From CAUPWF01 sp036656615 (GTDB lineage Bacteria > Bacillota > Clostridia > Lachnospirales > Lachnospiraceae), in assembly GCA_036656615.1 (NCBI GenBank), contig JAVXHY010000002.1, positions 62,001-126,000 on the forward strand: a stretch of DNA of 64,000 nucleotides, read 5' to 3'. Shown in pieces: positions 9,414-18,095 of this stretch. The notes beneath the pieces are model-generated. The model made no database searches, had not been told where the DNA came from, and saw only the letters and a list, made by a program, of their open reading frames with translations. Position numbers and translations under genes: made by a program. The stretch's first letter is position 1. The number at the start of each line of letters is the position of its first letter.

Positions 9414-9427
9414 AGTATAGTTATACT
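9414..9427. promoter_or_regulatory. Candidate operator palindrome of the XRE-cupin regulator
   Basis: The perfect 14-base palindrome AGTATAGTTATACT lies 16 bases after the -10 box, in the early transcribed region and upstream of the regulator gene. This is a usual place for autoregulation by a dimeric helix-turn-helix protein. The assignment to this regulator is inference from position only. Confidence 0.4.
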
Positions 9428-9478
9428 AAACTTTATGTTTATTTTCACTGTTACTCATATCAAAGAAAGGGTAGAAGT

Positions 9479-10018
9479 ATGAAAATTGGTAATAAATTAA
9501 AAGAACTGCGGATTGGAAAGAATTTGACACAAGAAGAATTAGCTGACCGCGCAGAACTGACCAAAGGATTTATTTCACAGCTGGAACGAGATTTGACGTC
9601 TCCATCTATTGCAACCTTAGTAGATATTTTGCAGTGTTTAGGTACAAATTTAAAAGATTTTTTTCAAGAAGATTCCGAGGAACAGATTGTATTTAGTGAA
9701 GAAGATTTTTTTGAAAAAGAAGATACGGAATTACAAAATAAAATTGAATGGATTATACCAAATGCTCAAAAAAATATGATGGAGCCTCTCCGACTCACTT
9801 TAAAGCCTGGAGGCTCCACTTATCTTGATGTTCCCCATGAAGGGGAAGAATTTGGATATGTGCTGCAAGGAAGCATTCGCATTCATATTGGAAAGAAAAG
9901 CTATGTGGCAAAGAAAGGGGAAGCCTTTTATTTTACTCCTCATGCCGAGCATTACATTCATGCAAATAAATCAACTGGTGCAAAGCTTATTTGGATAAGC
10001 ACCCCACCAAGTTTCTAA
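9479..10018 (+). CDS. XRE-family regulator with C-terminal cupin domain (polyamine-type)
   Basis: A 179-residue protein. Residues 1-65 form a helix-turn-helix (GNKLKELRIGKNLTQEELADRAELTKGFISQLE), and residues about 105-175 a cupin (EGEEFGYVLQGSIRIHIGKKSYVAKKGEAFYF). This is the PuuR-like architecture that often senses a small ligand and controls polyamine or amino-acid uptake and use. I start it at 9479, where MKIGNKL follows AAAGAAAGGGTAGA; an in-frame ATG at 9404 lies between promoter and operator and lacks a site. It is 16 bases upstream of potA, so it probably controls its own operon in response to spermidine or putrescine (inference). Confidence 0.85.
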   Translation: MKIGNKLKELRIGKNLTQEELADRAELTKGFISQLERDLTSPSIATLVDILQCLGTNLKDFFQEDSEEQIVFSEEDFFEKEDTELQNKIEWIIPNAQKNMMEPLRLTLKPGGSTYLDVPHEGEEFGYVLQGSIRIHIGKKSYVAKKGEAFYFTPHAEHYIHANKSTGAKLIWISTPPSF

Positions 10019-10034
10019 TTTAGGAGGGTTATAC

Positions 10035-11108
10035 ATGTCAAACAAATTAATCGATATCATTAATATTTCAAAATCCTATGGAGATAATCTTGTAATAGAT
10101 GAACTCAATCTGTATATACGAGAAAATGAATTTCTGACCCTACTTGGTCCAAGTGGCTGTGGCAAAACCACTCTGCTGCGCATACTTGGCGGATTTGAGA
10201 CACCCAATACTGGAGAAATCATTTTTCAAGGTAAGAATATCAACTCCCTTCCACCAAATAAACGCCAGCTGAATACAGTTTTTCAAAAATATGCACTATT
10301 TTCCCACATGTCTATTGCAGAAAATATTGCGTTTGGTTTAAAAATTAAAGGAAAAACAAATGCCTATATTAACGACAAAATTCGTTATGCCCTTAAGCTT
10401 GTGAATTTGGAAGGCTTTGAAGATCGTACTCCCGATTCACTAAGTGGAGGACAACAGCAGCGAATTGCCATTGCAAGAGCCATTGTAAATGAACCCAAAG
10501 TATTGTTATTAGATGAACCTCTAGGTGCATTGGATTTGAAATTACGGCAAGATATGCAATATGAACTGATTCGTCTGAAGAATGAACTGGGCATTACCTT
10601 TGTATATGTCACCCATGATCAAGAAGAAGCTTTAACCATGTCTGATACCATTGTAGTCATGAATCAAGGATATATTCAGCAGATTGGGACACCAGAAGAT
10701 ATTTATAATGAACCAGAAAATGCATTTGTTGCCGATTTTATCGGTGAAAGTAATATTATTTCTGCAATCATGGTGGAAGATCGATTGGTGAAGATTCTAG
10801 GAACTAATTTTGCTTGTGTAGATACTGGGTTCGGGAAAAACAAGCCTGTCGACGTTGTCATACGACCTGAGGATATTGATCTAGTGAAGCCGGAAGAAGG
10901 AACGATAGAAGGAACGGTGACACACTTGATTTTTAAAGGGGTACACTATGAAATGACGGTAACTGCCAATAACTTTGAATGGTTAGTGCATAGTACAGAT
11001 ATGGTTCCTGTTGGAACAGATGTGGGGATTCAGATTGTTCCCTTCGATATCCAAATTATGAATAAACCATCATCTGAAGATGAGGAGGCTGTTGTAATTG
11101 AAGAATAA
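10035..11108 (+). CDS. potA: Spermidine/putrescine ABC transporter, ATP-binding protein
   Basis: A 357-residue ATPase with Walker A GPSGCGKTT, signature LSGGQQQR, Walker B VLLLDEPLGALD and H-loop VTHDQEEA, followed by a C-terminal TOBE-like domain (about 235-340). It powers polyamine import together with PotB and the PotC-PotD fusion. GGAGGG precedes the ATG at 10035. Its last 11 bases overlap potB. Confidence 0.94.
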   Translation: MSNKLIDIINISKSYGDNLVIDELNLYIRENEFLTLLGPSGCGKTTLLRILGGFETPNTGEIIFQGKNINSLPPNKRQLNTVFQKYALFSHMSIAENIAFGLKIKGKTNAYINDKIRYALKLVNLEGFEDRTPDSLSGGQQQRIAIARAIVNEPKVLLLDEPLGALDLKLRQDMQYELIRLKNELGITFVYVTHDQEEALTMSDTIVVMNQGYIQQIGTPEDIYNEPENAFVADFIGESNIISAIMVEDRLVKILGTNFACVDTGFGKNKPVDVVIRPEDIDLVKPEEGTIEGTVTHLIFKGVHYEMTVTANNFEWLVHSTDMVPVGTDVGIQIVPFDIQIMNKPSSEDEEAVVIEE

Positions 11109-11913
11109 GAAATTCTTAGCAGGCCCTTATTTATTTTGGGCAGTTTCATTTGTCATCATACCCTTGCTTATGATTGTCTACTATGGTCTGACCGATAAAA
11201 AAGGGGCTTTCACCTTTTTGAACCTAGGGGCAATTACTACACCAGAGAACCTAAAGGCTTTGGGACTAGCACTGCTATTATCTGCAATTAGTACAATTAT
11301 TTGCTTAATCCTTGCCTATCCACTTGCCATGATACTTTCCAATTTCAATGTAAATCAGTCCAGCTTTATTGTATTGATTTTCATTCTTCCCATGTGGATG
11401 AATTTTTTATTAAGAACCATGGCATGGCAAAATTTATTAGAAAAAAATGGAATTATTAATAGCATATTGAATTTTTTCAACTTACCAAATCAAAATCTAA
11501 TTAACACACCTTATGCTATTATTTTAGGCATGGTTTATAATTTCTTGCCTTTTATGGTTCTTCCTATCTATAATCTCTTGTCGAAAATAGATAAGGACAT
11601 TATTTTTGCTGCAAAAGATTTGGGCGCAAATTGGACACAGACTTTCACGAAAATTATTTTGCCCTTAAGCGTACCGGGTATCATCAGTGGCATTACTATG
11701 GTATTCGTACCGGCTCTAACCTCCTTCGTAATCTCCGATTTATTGGGTGGAAGTAAAATACTACTCATAGGGAATGTAATTGAACAAGAATTCAAACAGG
11801 GAAGCAATTGGAACGTAGGTTCCGGACTTTCTCTTGTTTTAATGATTTTTATTATTCTAAGTATGGCGTTAATTGCCAAGTATGATAAAGAAGGGGAGGG
11901 GAATTTATTTTGA
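11098..11913 (+). CDS. potB: Spermidine/putrescine ABC transporter permease PotB
   Basis: A 271-residue inner-membrane permease with about six helices and the EAA-type loop AAKDLGANWTQTFTKIILPLSVPGI (ATPase contact). It starts at a TTG at 11098 (KNKKFLAGPYLF follows), with GAGGAGG at 11082-11088, nine bases away. The start lies inside potA and the stop overlaps the next gene by four bases, so translation is coupled along potABCD. Confidence 0.93.
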   Translation: MKNKKFLAGPYLFWAVSFVIIPLLMIVYYGLTDKKGAFTFLNLGAITTPENLKALGLALLLSAISTIICLILAYPLAMILSNFNVNQSSFIVLIFILPMWMNFLLRTMAWQNLLEKNGIINSILNFFNLPNQNLINTPYAIILGMVYNFLPFMVLPIYNLLSKIDKDIIFAAKDLGANWTQTFTKIILPLSVPGIISGITMVFVPALTSFVISDLLGGSKILLIGNVIEQEFKQGSNWNVGSGLSLVLMIFIILSMALIAKYDKEGEGNLF

Positions 11914-13790
11914 TAAAAAAGAATTTACAACGTATTTATTTAGCAATTATACTTATATTACTTTATGCTCCTATCCTAACCCTAATCGTACTCTCCTTTA
12001 ATGATTCCAAGACCCGTGCAAAATGGGGTGGATTTACAGGACGATGGTATGTATCTCTATTTCAAAATGATCAGATTATGAATGCATTATATACCACACT
12101 CATTATTGCTCTGCTCTCAGCCTTGATTGCAACGATTATTGGAACTGCAGCGGCTATTGGTATTCAAGGTATGAAACGTAAGTTTCGAACTACTATGCTT
12201 GGCATCACCAATATCCCTATGCTGAATGCAGATATTGTAACCGGTATTTCTTTGATGCTTTTATTTATTGCCTGTCGGTTTTCCTTAGGGTTCTCTACTA
12301 TTTTAATGGCCCATATTACATTTAACATACCTTATGTCATTTTAAGTGTTATGCCAAAGCTAAAACAGACCAATCGAAGTACCTATGAAGCCGCTTTAGA
12401 TTTAGGTGCTTCTCCAGTATATGGATTCTTCAAGGTGGTTTTTCCCGATATACTTCCGGGAGTTTTTTCAGGCTTTCTATTGGCATTTACCATGTCCTTG
12501 GATGATTTTGTGATTACACACTTTACCAAAGGCCCTGGAGTAGACACCCTTTCTACCAAGATATATAGCGAAGTCCGAAAAGGAATCAAACCAGAAATGT
12601 ATGCCTTATCTACCATCTTATTTGTATCTGTTTTGGTTTTATTAATTTTAATTAATATTTCACCAAATAAAAAACAAAACAAGACAAAACAACAAGTTAT
12701 AAGAAAGAAGCAAAAATTAATCTGGCTATTTACCCGTAAATTAATTCCAATAGGATTAGCTCTTGTAATCATTGGGGGCGGAATCTTTTATGGATCAAAA
12801 GATAAACTGAACAGTAGCAATCAAGTCATTGTATATAATTGGGGGGAATATCTCGATCCAGAAGTTCTGACTATGTTTGAAGAAGAAACCGGAATTAGTG
12901 TAGTCTATGAGGAATTTGAAACCAACGAAATTATGTATCCTAAGATACAATCCGGAGCCATTGCATATGATGTAGTATGCCCCTCCGACTATATGATACA
13001 GCGAATGATTGAAAACAATCTGCTGGCAAAGATTAATTTTAATCATATTCCCAACATTTCTAACATTGGTTCTACCTACATGGAACAATCCAAGCAATTT
13101 GATACAAATAATCAATACTCTGTTCCATATTGCTGGGGTACGGTTGGCATCTTATATAATAAAACCATGGTGGATGAACCCATTGACAGCTGGTCTGTAC
13201 TGTGGGATGACAAATACAAAGATAATATTCTGATGCAAGACAGTGTAAGAGATACCTTCGGTATTACATTGAAATATTTAGGCTATCCATTGAATTCAAC
13301 TGATCTAGATGAATTAAATGAAGCCAAAGAACTGTTACTCAAACAAAAACCTCTTGTGCAGGCATATGTTATCGATCAGGTCAGAGATAAAATGATTGGA
13401 AACGAAGCTGCTATTGGTGTCATATATTCCGGTGAAGCCATCTTTACCCAACAGGAAAACTCCGATTTAGAATATGTTATTCCAAAAGAAGGTTCCAATG
13501 TGTGGATTGATTCCTGGGTAATCCCAAAGAATGCAAAGCACAAAAAAAATGCAGAAGCATTTATTAATTTCCTCTGCCGTCCAGATATTGCAAAATTAAA
13601 TTTTGATTATATTACTTATTCAACACCGAATACTGCCGCTCGTGATTTAATAGAAGATCCATCTGTTAGAAACAGTACCATCGCATTTCCAGATGCCAAA
13701 GAATTGCAAAACTGCGAAACCTTTCAATTCTTAGGTGACAAAAATGATGTCTTATATAATCAATTATGGAGGGAAGTCAAATCCAAGTAA
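11910..13790 (+). CDS. potCD: Fused polyamine permease and substrate-binding protein (PotC-PotD)
   Basis: A single 626-residue reading frame. Residues 1 to about 255 are the PotC permease with the EAA loop AALDLGASPVYGFFKVVFPDILPG. A basic linker and a further membrane helix follow (about 272-292, LIPIGLALVIIGGGIF). From about residue 300 to the end comes PotD, starting VIVYNWGEYLDPEVL, the usual mature N-terminus of periplasmic PotD. PotD is thus tethered to the permease instead of being a lipoprotein; no separate signal peptide or lipobox is seen. The start is TTG at 11910 within the potB stop (TTGA overlap), with GGGGAGGGG before it. Similar fusions occur in other Firmicutes. Confidence 0.92.
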   Translation: MIKKNLQRIYLAIILILLYAPILTLIVLSFNDSKTRAKWGGFTGRWYVSLFQNDQIMNALYTTLIIALLSALIATIIGTAAAIGIQGMKRKFRTTMLGITNIPMLNADIVTGISLMLLFIACRFSLGFSTILMAHITFNIPYVILSVMPKLKQTNRSTYEAALDLGASPVYGFFKVVFPDILPGVFSGFLLAFTMSLDDFVITHFTKGPGVDTLSTKIYSEVRKGIKPEMYALSTILFVSVLVLLILINISPNKKQNKTKQQVIRKKQKLIWLFTRKLIPIGLALVIIGGGIFYGSKDKLNSSNQVIVYNWGEYLDPEVLTMFEEETGISVVYEEFETNEIMYPKIQSGAIAYDVVCPSDYMIQRMIENNLLAKINFNHIPNISNIGSTYMEQSKQFDTNNQYSVPYCWGTVGILYNKTMVDEPIDSWSVLWDDKYKDNILMQDSVRDTFGITLKYLGYPLNSTDLDELNEAKELLLKQKPLVQAYVIDQVRDKMIGNEAAIGVIYSGEAIFTQQENSDLEYVIPKEGSNVWIDSWVIPKNAKHKKNAEAFINFLCRPDIAKLNFDYITYSTPNTAARDLIEDPSVRNSTIAFPDAKELQNCETFQFLGDKNDVLYNQLWREVKSK

Positions 13791-13793
13791 TAA

Positions 13794-13818
13794 AGGCTGC
13801 TATACATTAAAGCAGCCT
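13794..13818. terminator. Stem-loop between convergent potCD and nucleoside kinase genes
   Basis: AGGCTGC (13794-13800) and GCAGCCT (13812-13818) form a 7-bp stem over the end of the nucleoside kinase gene. There is no strong T-run on either side, so termination would be weak. A second perfect 11-bp inverted repeat with arms at 13822-13832 and 13843-13853 lies next to it inside the coding end of the kinase. Confidence 0.4.
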
Positions 13819-15455
13819 CCGCCAACGAATTCTCGCAATAGGGAATTCGTTGGAATATATTCACTTCCAACTCCAATAAAATAATCAAAGAATTTCAGAA
13901 GTCTTTTGGCTTCTACATATTCTGGACTGTCTTTTTCAATACCAAATAGAATGGGTTCCGCATACTGCTTTAAAACAGCCAGTTCGTAAATCAGAGCAGA
14001 ATTGAACATCACATCTGCTTCTTCCTGATAAGGAAATATATTCTCTTCTTCCCCTCTTCTTACAGAAGGCCACATGGCAATCGTCTGTCTTGCAGTAGTT
14101 CCTCTCGTTCTGGAATCTCTTACCAGCCGGCGAATCAATCGGCCATCCGTAGTGGGAATAATATTATGCTCATCAATGTTCAGCTGGGTAAGTGCACTGA
14201 TATATATTTTATATTTATTTTCTTTTTGCAAATCTTTCGTTAAGGCATCATTCAGACAGTGAATGCCTTCAATAACAAGCACATCTTGTTCGCCTAAGTG
14301 CTTTGGCTTATCTATATATTCTCGACTTCCTGTTTTGAAATTAAAGGTGGGAAGTATAACTTCCTTTCCATCCAATAGATCTGACAAATCTTGATTAAAC
14401 TGAACCACATCTATGGCTTCCAAACATTCAAAATTATAATTTCCATCTTTATCTTTTGGAGTATTCTTTCGTTCCACAAAATAATTATCCACAGCAATGG
14501 GATGCGGAATCAAACCATGTACCCTTAGCTGTATGGATAAACGATGTGAAAAGGTGGTTTTTCCCGAAGAAGAAGGTCCTGCAATCAAGATGAATTTCTT
14601 GTGTGGCTGCTTTGCTATTTCACATGCAATCTCTGCAATTTTCTTTTCCTGTAAAGCCTCCTGAACCAAAATGATTTCTTGAATCTTACCTTTGGTAATA
14701 CATTCGTCCAAATCCCCAACCGTTTCAATATCCTGCATATCACCCCAGGCAGTTGATTCTTTCATTACTTGAAATAATTTAGTTTGAGGCTGAAAAGGTG
14801 GAACTATTTTGGGCTGTTCTTTGACCGGCATCTGAATAACAAAACCCTCATCATATACATACAGTTCAAAATACTTCAAATATCCTGCATGTGGAACCAT
14901 ATATCCATAATAATAATCTTCAAATTCATTCATGCTATAAATATTAACCTTAGAAACCCTACGATATTCAAAGAGATGCTCTTTGTCTGCCATTTTATAA
15001 TGCCGAAATAATTCTATTGCTTCCGTTGTATGAATACTACGTTTTTGAATGGGCATTTGCATGTTGACCATTTCCAACATTCTTTTTTTAATTTGTTTCA
15101 ATAAATCTTCCGTTACCCCTACACTCCCATGAATCGTACAGTAATACCCCTTACTTAAGGAATATCGAATCCGCACCTTCTCAATCTGTTGATGACCACA
15201 TACATCATAAATAGCCTTCACCAGCATAAAGCTCATACTGCGCTTGTATGTTTTGTGTCCAATCGCATCTTCCGTAGTAACAAATTGTATCGTACTGTCT
15301 GAATCTAAAGTCTTTTGTAATTCTTGCAGACGTTTATCATCAAAAATCAATACAATATCATTTTCATAGTCGCTTTGAAAATCTTTTGCAATTGTTTCAA
15401 ATGAAGTTCCGGCCTCATATTGCCTCACTTCATCTCCCACTGTCACATGATACAT
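13800..15455 (-). CDS. TGS-domain nucleoside kinase (uridine kinase-like)
   Basis: A 551-residue protein. Residues 1-60 resemble a TGS domain and the middle part resembles the threonyl-tRNA synthetase editing region, but without tRNA synthetase catalytic parts. Residues about 285-500 are a P-loop nucleoside kinase: ILIAGPSSSGKTTFSHRL, then the HPIAVDNYFVERKNTP and VLVIEGIHCLN blocks of uridine kinases. The C-terminus ends NSLLREFVGGGCFNV. It probably phosphorylates a nucleoside; the exact substrate is unknown. The start at 15455 (MYHVTVGDE) follows AGAGGGAGATTTGG; the longer frame runs back into nif3. It lies 34 bases after nif3 and ends the dgt-dnaG-rpoD run. Confidence 0.85.
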   Translation of the reverse strand: MYHVTVGDEVRQYEAGTSFETIAKDFQSDYENDIVLIFDDKRLQELQKTLDSDSTIQFVTTEDAIGHKTYKRSMSFMLVKAIYDVCGHQQIEKVRIRYSLSKGYYCTIHGSVGVTEDLLKQIKKRMLEMVNMQMPIQKRSIHTTEAIELFRHYKMADKEHLFEYRRVSKVNIYSMNEFEDYYYGYMVPHAGYLKYFELYVYDEGFVIQMPVKEQPKIVPPFQPQTKLFQVMKESTAWGDMQDIETVGDLDECITKGKIQEIILVQEALQEKKIAEIACEIAKQPHKKFILIAGPSSSGKTTFSHRLSIQLRVHGLIPHPIAVDNYFVERKNTPKDKDGNYNFECLEAIDVVQFNQDLSDLLDGKEVILPTFNFKTGSREYIDKPKHLGEQDVLVIEGIHCLNDALTKDLQKENKYKIYISALTQLNIDEHNIIPTTDGRLIRRLVRDSRTRGTTARQTIAMWPSVRRGEEENIFPYQEEADVMFNSALIYELAVLKQYAEPILFGIEKDSPEYVEAKRLLKFFDYFIGVGSEYIPTNSLLREFVGGGCFNV

Positions 15456-15489
15456 TATCTTTTCCAAATCTCCCTCTTTTCTACTAAGA

Positions 15490-16278
15490 TCACACCACTT
15501 GAAATGGATGTACAATTGGTGCTGTATGAATCTTAATATCATCCCATTGATTAGTACAAAACAGACGAACATCTTCTATAAAAATATGCTCCAATCCATA
15601 ATGGCCGGCATCTATAACAGCTAGCCCCTGTGCCAGTGCATCCAAGCCTGTATGATGGTCAATATCTCCAGTAATCAGGACATCTGCTGATTTGTCTAAT
15701 GCGGATGACACCATGCTTTTTCCTGAACCGGGAGCAATAGCTATCTTGAATACCGGTTGCTGTAAATCACCGAATACCTTTACCTGTTGAAGGGAAAATT
15801 GCTCTTTTACAAAATCACTGCAAGCCTGCAAGGTAATTGGATGTTTCAAATTTCCAACTCTTCCAATCCCTTCGGTTCCATGATCCTGCTCCGAAATCTC
15901 AAGTACTTCCTGATTGGAAAGTTCCATTCTTCCTCCTGCCAAATCAGCCATCCCAAGTATGTCATAATTCGTATGCATAGCATAATAGGAAATATCATGC
16001 TGTAATAGGCGAAGTAGTCTGCGTCCAATAAATGACTCATTAGTAACGCTTCTTAATGAGCTGAAAATAAGTGGATGATGAGTGATCAGCATATCCGCCT
16101 TACAATAAATAGCATCTTCAATCACTTGGTCCGTTGCATCCAAAGCAATATATATTTGCTTTACTTCCTTATCCACACGTCCTGCTAACAGACCTACATT
16201 ATCCCATTCACAAGCCATATGAACCGGATATCTAGATTCGATTGTCTTCATAATATCTATACAATATTTGCTCTGCAT
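15490..16278 (-). CDS. Nif3-like dinuclear metal-centre protein
   Basis: A 262-residue member of the Nif3/YqfO family. Conserved metal ligands are visible in MLITHHPLIF (His-His), HTNYD and GDIDHHTGLD...GHYGLE. The molecular role of the family is still unclear, although it is annotated as a GTP cyclohydrolase I type 2 homologue. The gene overlaps the end of trmK by 47 bases if the ATG at 16278 is used; this start aligns with the family N-terminus (CIDIMKTIESRYPVHMACEWDNVGLL). A later ATG at 16251 is possible. trmK-nif3 adjacency downstream of rpoD is common in Firmicutes. Confidence 0.9.
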   Translation of the reverse strand: MQSKYCIDIMKTIESRYPVHMACEWDNVGLLAGRVDKEVKQIYIALDATDQVIEDAIYCKADMLITHHPLIFSSLRSVTNESFIGRRLLRLLQHDISYYAMHTNYDILGMADLAGGRMELSNQEVLEISEQDHGTEGIGRVGNLKHPITLQACSDFVKEQFSLQQVKVFGDLQQPVFKIAIAPGSGKSMVSSALDKSADVLITGDIDHHTGLDALAQGLAVIDAGHYGLEHIFIEDVRLFCTNQWDDIKIHTAPIVHPFQVV

Positions 16279-16939
16279 ATGCCACTTCTTCTTTCAATTT
16301 TAAGATTCGATTTATAATATGTTCTCCTGACTGTTCCTTAAGTAACTGTAATATTTCATTTTTTTTATTCATTTCTTGATATAAATATAATTTTAATACA
16401 GGATGTCTATGTTCTAGTAAATATGGACTATAGATAAAATCAGATGGTATCTTAGGACATGATTCCACTTTCTTTACTTTCAACATAGAATAGAACTTCC
16501 CATCTTCTAATACCATATCTTCACAAATAATCAGATAATTATGTTGCTGCAGAAAGCTGCGTACTTTAAGTAAATCTGACTGGGGCTGCAAAATGAATTC
16601 TTTTACATCTGACATATTTTTATTCTGGTGGCTTAGTATTTTCATGATTAAGCCACCACCCATACCGGCAATTACAACACTTTCTACTTCGTGTTTTTGT
16701 AAAGCAGATAATCCATCGGACAATCGTGTCTGTATGTAAGGCTCTAAATGGCACTCACAAATATGCTTCCTTGCACGTTCCAAAGGTCCTTTATTAATAT
16801 CCATAGCAATTGCACAAGGAATTCTTCCGCTTTGAACCAAATAAATGGGAATATATCCGTGATCGGTACCAATATCTGCTACACATAATCCAGATGTCAC
16901 CAAATCTGCAACAGCCTGTAGTCTCTTCGACAGTTCCAT
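16232..16939 (-). CDS. trmK: tRNA (adenine(22)-N1)-methyltransferase
   Basis: A 235-residue SAM-dependent methyltransferase that modifies A22 in the D-loop of some tRNAs. The SAM-binding motif ADIGTDHGYIPIYL (about residues 19-32), the motif VIAGMGGGLI and the ILQPQSD segment are typical. The start at 16939 follows TAGGAGCTATGAG and lies 10 bases after the rpoD stop. The end overlaps nif3, indicating translational coupling. Confidence 0.93.
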   Translation of the reverse strand: MELSKRLQAVADLVTSGLCVADIGTDHGYIPIYLVQSGRIPCAIAMDINKGPLERARKHICECHLEPYIQTRLSDGLSALQKHEVESVVIAGMGGGLIMKILSHQNKNMSDVKEFILQPQSDLLKVRSFLQQHNYLIICEDMVLEDGKFYSMLKVKKVESCPKIPSDFIYSPYLLEHRHPVLKLYLYQEMNKKNEILQLLKEQSGEHIINRILKLKEEVAYAEQILYRYYEDNRI

Positions 16940-16949
16940 CTCATAGCTC

Positions 16950-18056
16950 CTAATCTAAATAATCTCTTAATTTACGACTACGGCTTGGATGACGCAGCTT
17001 GCGAAGTGCTTTTGCTTCAATCTGACGAATTCGTTCCCTGGTAACATCAAATTCTTTACCCACTTCTTCTAATGTACGTGCCCTTCCATCATTCATACCA
17101 AAACGCAGACGCAATACCTTCTGTTCACGATCTGTCAGTGTATCAAGAACTTCTCCTAATTGTTCTTTTAACAAAGTCGCTGCTGCTGCTTCCGCTGGTA
17201 CAGGTACATTGTCATCCTGTATAAAATCACCTAGATGACTATCTTCTTCTTCACCAATTGGAGTCTCCAAAGATACCGGTTCTTGAGATATTTTCAATAT
17301 TTCACGTACCCGCTCTACTGGCATTTCCAGTTCTTCCGCAATTTCTTCCGGCATTGGTTCTCTGCCCAATTCTTGAAGTAATTGTCTAGATACCCGAATT
17401 AGTTTATTAATCGTTTCCACCATATGCACAGGAATACGAATTGTTCTTGCCTGATCGGCAATCGCTCTGGTAATAGCCTGACGTATCCACCAGGTAGCAT
17501 AAGTACTGAACTTATAGCCTTTATGATAATCAAATTTTTCTACAGCTTTAATAAGCCCGAGATTTCCCTCTTGAATCAAGTCAAGGAAAAGCATACCACG
17601 ACCTACATATCGTTTTGCAATACTGACCACCAGTCGCAAATTGGCTTCTGCAAGACGTTTTTTTGCTTCTTCATCCCCGTCTTCCATGCGCTGGGCAAGA
17701 TCGATTTCCTCTTCTGCACTAAGAAGTGGAACCTTACCAATTTCTTTCAAATACATACGGACCGGATCTTCAATACTAATACCATCTGGAACAATTAGAT
17801 CAATCTTCTCAACATCTACTTCTTCCTCTTCACTAATAACAATTTCTATATCGGCATCATCATCACCATTAATTCGTAAAATGTCAATTCCATTGGATTC
17901 TAAATATTCAAATACCTTCTCCATCTGATCGGATTCAAATTCCATATCCGTAAAAAAATCATTGATTTCCTGTAATTCCAAAATGCTTTTCTTCTTCTTA
18001 CCTAATACAACTAAATCCTTTAAACGTTCCTCAAACTTAAGTATCTGCTCTTCCAT
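16950..18056 (-). CDS. rpoD: RNA polymerase primary sigma factor (RpoD/SigA)
   Basis: A 368-residue housekeeping sigma-70. Region 1.1-like N-terminus, region 1.2 (DPVRMYLKEIGKVPLLSAEEE), region 2 (ANLRLVVSIAKRYVGRGMLFLDLIQEGN and KFSTYATWWIRQAI), region 3 and region 4 (TLEEVGKEFDVTRERIRQIEAKALRKLRHPSR) are all present. The start at 18056 is preceded by GGAAGGATGG. It follows dnaG by 39 bases in the conserved dnaG-rpoD order. The -10/-35 elements marked elsewhere in this window fit this factor. Confidence 0.97.
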   Translation of the reverse strand: MEEQILKFEERLKDLVVLGKKKKSILELQEINDFFTDMEFESDQMEKVFEYLESNGIDILRINGDDDADIEIVISEEEEVDVEKIDLIVPDGISIEDPVRMYLKEIGKVPLLSAEEEIDLAQRMEDGDEEAKKRLAEANLRLVVSIAKRYVGRGMLFLDLIQEGNLGLIKAVEKFDYHKGYKFSTYATWWIRQAITRAIADQARTIRIPVHMVETINKLIRVSRQLLQELGREPMPEEIAEELEMPVERVREILKISQEPVSLETPIGEEEDSHLGDFIQDDNVPVPAEAAAATLLKEQLGEVLDTLTDREQKVLRLRFGMNDGRARTLEEVGKEFDVTRERIRQIEAKALRKLRHPSRSRKLRDYLD

Positions 18057-18095
18057 ATAGTATCCATCCTTCCATAACTTGTTTATATTTTATCC

